Positions 60,378-64,000 of a stretch of 64,000 nt of DNA are shown here, in pieces; position 1 is the stretch's first letter, and every line of letters begins with the position of its first letter. The translations under genes and the position numbers were made by a program. The notes under the pieces are model-generated. The model ran no database searches. It was given only the letters and a program-made list of their open reading frames with translations, and was not told the origin of the DNA. Origin of the DNA: Panax quinquefolius (taxonomy: Eukaryota; Streptophyta; Magnoliopsida; Apiales; Araliaceae); assembly GCA_020205615.1 (NCBI GenBank), contig CM035160.1, positions 11,383,821 through 11,447,820 of the forward strand, read 5' to 3'.

Positions 60378-61756
60378 AACCATCTACACCGTCACTCCAT
60401 TCCCCGACTAGTCTCGGTTACGTTCTAATTTCCTGAATAGAACAATGAAAGCAAAATGGTGAGCTCAACTAGCCCAATAAGAAATATTATGACTAAGATA
60501 ATGTAGAATAAATTATCGTTAACCTTCAATAGTGTTAAACTGATAGAATATAATAAATAACAAGTTTAATTGCATCGGAACAAACAATCCATTAGAAGAG
60601 TCAAGTAGAACATGATAACTACAATCTTCTATGATTTAAAAAGTTTATCATCAATTTTATCACTGAGACTCAGCTCAATAAATAATTCACATCACTGAAT
60701 TATCCATGCACTACGGGCCAATGATATTCATGCACTACGAATTATCCATGCACTACGGGCCAAAAATATTCGTGTTATCACCAATGGTTATGATCATGCC
60801 AACAACTGTCCATTAATGCACTACGGCCAATGAGGACTTTTACCACATCATTTGTAATATTACAGGTCATGATTATATCGAATAATCCCTGGTCATAATC
60901 ATAACAATCAACAGTCCATCCTTGCACTACGGGCCAAAGTTGACTTTTATCACAATATAAGCATGAGGATGATGACAATTATATAAGAATTCAATTAAAT
61001 AAGAGCAATAATAAATTTTAAAGGTTTATAATTTAATTTATCTAGAATTTAATAATGTCCAAATTGTCAACATGATACTACTTTTCGAGTAAAATTTAAG
61101 AATAATATTGTATTAAAAATAATTTGAACCGAAAAGAAATCAATTTTTGTCATGAATAGTACCATGGGTGAATAGTACCCGAATGAATAGTACTTCAGGA
61201 ATAGTATCCCATGAATAATACTCCGACATGAAAAGGTTAAAACTTATCAAAAAATTTCTGAATAATATTTCCGTGAAAAGATACTAGATGAAACGCAAAT
61301 TCAAGGATATTCTACTAATTTCACGGAGTATAGAAGCAATACTTAACAAAATGAGTGTAGAATTCGAAATCTGAAACGAAATAATATTACTTACATACTA
61401 TAGTGTATTGAAGAAAATAATATTTTTTTACAAATATTGAATAAAAATAATATCCCTTACCTTAAAAGGGAGAGTATTCCAACTGGTATAGCAGAGATAT
61501 TCTTGAAGAAAACTTGAACTATTTTCTACACTCAAAGCTTCCTTAAACATTAAAGAAATACGCTCAATATTATAGAAGAAGAATTCTCTGATTTTGGTGT
61601 AATTTTAAATTCTAAATTAAGCATCTTATTTATAAGAGAATGACATGATACTATTTGGATACATAGTAAGAGGAAAAAAAATCACGCCATGTAGTAATAA
61701 TAATAATCAAATTTGAAATTTTTATTTTAATATACAAACACTATGCAGACATTATG
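60378..61756 (-). mobile_element. LTR S, partial minus-strand LTR (A-type)
   Basis: It starts within an LTR (ACCATCTACACCGTCACTCC), missing the first ~220 bp. It follows the A-type LTR closely (compare 2476-3900), including the GTGAATAGTACC array. It is interrupted at 61756 by a C-type LTR. Confidence 0.85.
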
Positions 61757-64000
61757 TGTGACGCCCCCAAAATTAGGTATACATCACCCATCTTGGGTCG
61801 CCACTTACATGGTACAGAATTTAAATACAACTTACTAACATAACTGTCGTGTACAATATGACATAAACTGTGAGTTTAAATACAAATATCGTCTACTAGA
61901 TATTATACAAACTCAAAAAGGAGTCCTCATTACAATTATTATCACACTATTTCACAGAATAGTGAGGACTACTAATGCTATCTTCAGGACCATCACTCGT
62001 TTCCCCGACTCGTCCCAGCTATATTCTCATTTCTGAAGAGAACAGTGAAAGAAAGGGTGAGCTCAACTAGCCCAGTAAGAAATATTATGACTAAGATAAT
62101 GCAGAATAAATTATCAATAGTCTTCAACAATGTTAAACCGATAAAATACAATAGACAACCGGTTTAATGCGGTGAATATCTGATCCATTAAAAGAGTCAA
62201 GTAGAAAATAAAGTCTACTATCTTTTAGGTTTTAAAAGGTTTTTCATCATTTATTATAGCTAAGACTCGACTTTAATAAATATTCCACATCATCGAATCA
62301 CCCCGCACTACTACTGCCAAGGATATTCTTTAGTATCACAACCACAATTATTCATGCACTACGGCCAAGAATATTTGTGTATTCATTAATGGTCATGATC
62401 ATGCCAATAACTGTCCACCAATGCACTACGGCCACTGAGGATTTTTATCACATCATTTGTAACATTACGGTCATGATTACACAAGAATAGTCTCGGTCAT
62501 AATCATACCAAGTCCATCTATGCACTACTGTGCCACGATTGACTTTCAACATAATATAAATATGAGGATGATGACAATGATATAAGAATTCAATAAAACA
62601 AGTTCAAGAATTATTTTATCCGGGAATTATTAACGTCCAAATTATCAACATGACAATCGTTTTGTAGAGTAAAATTCAAGAATGATCGGAAGAATATTTC
62701 CATGAAAAGATATTGGATGAAACGCAAATATCAAGGATATTCCACTAATTTCATGGAGTATAGAAGTCAAAGTTTTAACCAATTTGGGTATAATAAAGAA
62801 TAGAATAACAAAAGAAATCACCATGCATGCGATAGATCCTTGACAGTGCGTTATTCCAACAGAATAATAAACAACGGAACCGGTCCGGCGTAAAACGCAT
62901 GCAGCGGGATGTTCCAACGAGAATAATAAAGAATGGAACCAGTCCCACAGAAAACACATGAGCATGGATGTTCCAATGTAATAATAATAAAGATTTTAAC
63001 CGAGTCCGGTGTAAAACATGAGCGAGATGTTCCAACAAAATAATAATAAAGATTTTAACCAGTCCTGTAAAACACACGAGATGAGATGTTCCAATGAATA
63101 ATAATAAAGAGCGGAACCAGTCCTGTAAAACACACGAGCATGGATGTTCAAAAGAATAATAGAAGAATGTCACCAAGTATAGGGTAAACCGCGTATACAG
63201 GTTATTCCAACAGAATAATAAGCAATGGAATAACAACAGTTCTCTTCACGAATAAGAAAGAATAACACCCCTTACTTTTGGTAGGAGATTGAATCTTTGC
63301 AAAGAAAGCAGTGTAGTAACAAAATACTCTTCTTCTTTCTCTCTTATTCTCTATATACTTTCTCTCTCTATAGCTTGAATGAATTAAGTGAAAAATAATG
63401 AAGCCCTAGGCCTCTATTTATAGAAGATTTCTAGCTTAGCACTTAGTGTGAAAAGGCAAGTGGCTTGACGACTAATGATGTGAAAAGAAAAGTGGTTTGG
63501 CGCTTGTAATGTGAAACGACAAGTGGTTCGGCGCTTTTGTAATGTGAAACGACAAGTGGTTCGGCGACGCTCTAGTAAAGGTAATTACTATTAACGGAGG
63601 TAATTACTATTCACAAGGGTAATTACTATTGGACGGTAAATTACTATCGATTGAAGGTAAATACTATTCACAAGGATAATTACTATTGACGAAGGTAATT
63701 ACTATTGACGAAGGTAAATACTTTCACAAGGTAATTACTATTGACGAAAGAGACTCTTAGATGATGACATATGAGCCCCCATAAAATAATCAAACTTACC
63801 ACAAATCATTTTATTTTCATCAACACATATTTAATCTTTCAACAATTATTAATCATTTATAACTTGTCGTCTCAATTATTGATTTAATACTATAACATAT
63901 TATACGATGATGATCTTTGTGACAATAATTGAATCAATAATATAAGAGATATGATGCGCAATTCTTGTAGCAATAATTGAGCATAAATTGAGTGACTTCT
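61757..64000 (-). mobile_element. C-type LTR, young, runs off the right edge
   Basis: TGTGACGCCCCCAAAATTAG at 61757. It matches the LTRs of element C with very high identity, including the GGTAATTACTATT array (63575-63745) and a TATA box near 63416-63423 (minus). The candidate duplication is TTATG (61752-61756). The other end lies outside the window, so whether it is solo or part of a whole element is unknown. Confidence 0.9.

Noticed and set aside
62775..63236. 153-codon minus-strand frame (and similar frames at 15031-15252, 17133-17425, 25247-25567, 36210-36503)
   Set aside because: These are translations of the ~70-bp LTR tandem array. Their repeated SLLFYWNI-like peptides follow the DNA repeat and show no protein-family similarity.

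Overview
The window is plant nuclear DNA, probably from a eudicot. It is AT-rich. Almost all of it is LTR-retrotransposon sequence of one Ty3/gypsy lineage: a chromovirus of Tekay/Del type, with a chromodomain at the integrase C terminus, a tRNA-iMet-like primer binding site, and long LTRs of about 2.5-4.3 kb that begin TGTAAGACCCC and end GTCACA. The only recognisable host gene is an intron-containing glycoside hydrolase family 3 beta-glucosidase/glucan exohydrolase at 45543-49348 (+). Its N-terminal half is intact and its C-terminal half is broken.

Layout. (1) 1-27367 is a minus-strand nest. The internal part of element A (1-2257) leads into its 5' LTR (2258-27367). That LTR is interrupted by a long-TIR DNA element (~3905-5532) and by element B (6166-27078, target duplication GTTAA). 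B's 3' LTR is interrupted by the complete element C (6569-16403, duplication ATAGA). B's protease region is interrupted by solo LTR D (20154-22734, plus strand, duplication TAACT). (2) 27368-41965 starts with a CACTA-type terminus (27683) and a short ORF. Solo LTR F (minus) is inserted in that ORF, solo LTR G in F, solo LTR H in G and solo LTR I in H, each with a 5-bp duplication. (3) 41966-45542 holds a 747-bp Mutator-like TIR element, a degenerate ~130-bp tandem array, and a 349-bp MITE with a 9-bp duplication just upstream of the GH3 gene. (4) 45543-49348 is the GH3 locus, with long (TA)n tracts and two hairpin MITEs in its introns. (5) 49516-64000 is a rearranged LTR-element region. It contains a plus-strand unit in circularly permuted order (3' internal part, single LTR, 5' internal part; 51043-56271), several truncated minus LTRs, a piece of an unrelated LTR-like family (57140-59035), and a young LTR (61757-64000) that runs off the window.

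No element can be autonomous as it stands: every gag-pol carries stops, frameshifts or deletions. Points worth a second look are the permuted unit with a 29-bp terminal overlap, a gag whose capsid/zinc-knuckle part is replaced in frame by a coiled-coil segment, the four-deep solo-LTR nest, LTR motifs resembling heat-shock elements and a GNRA-capped hairpin, and clustered CAG/CTG-context differences between sister LTRs that look like a base-calling artefact at methylated CHG sites.
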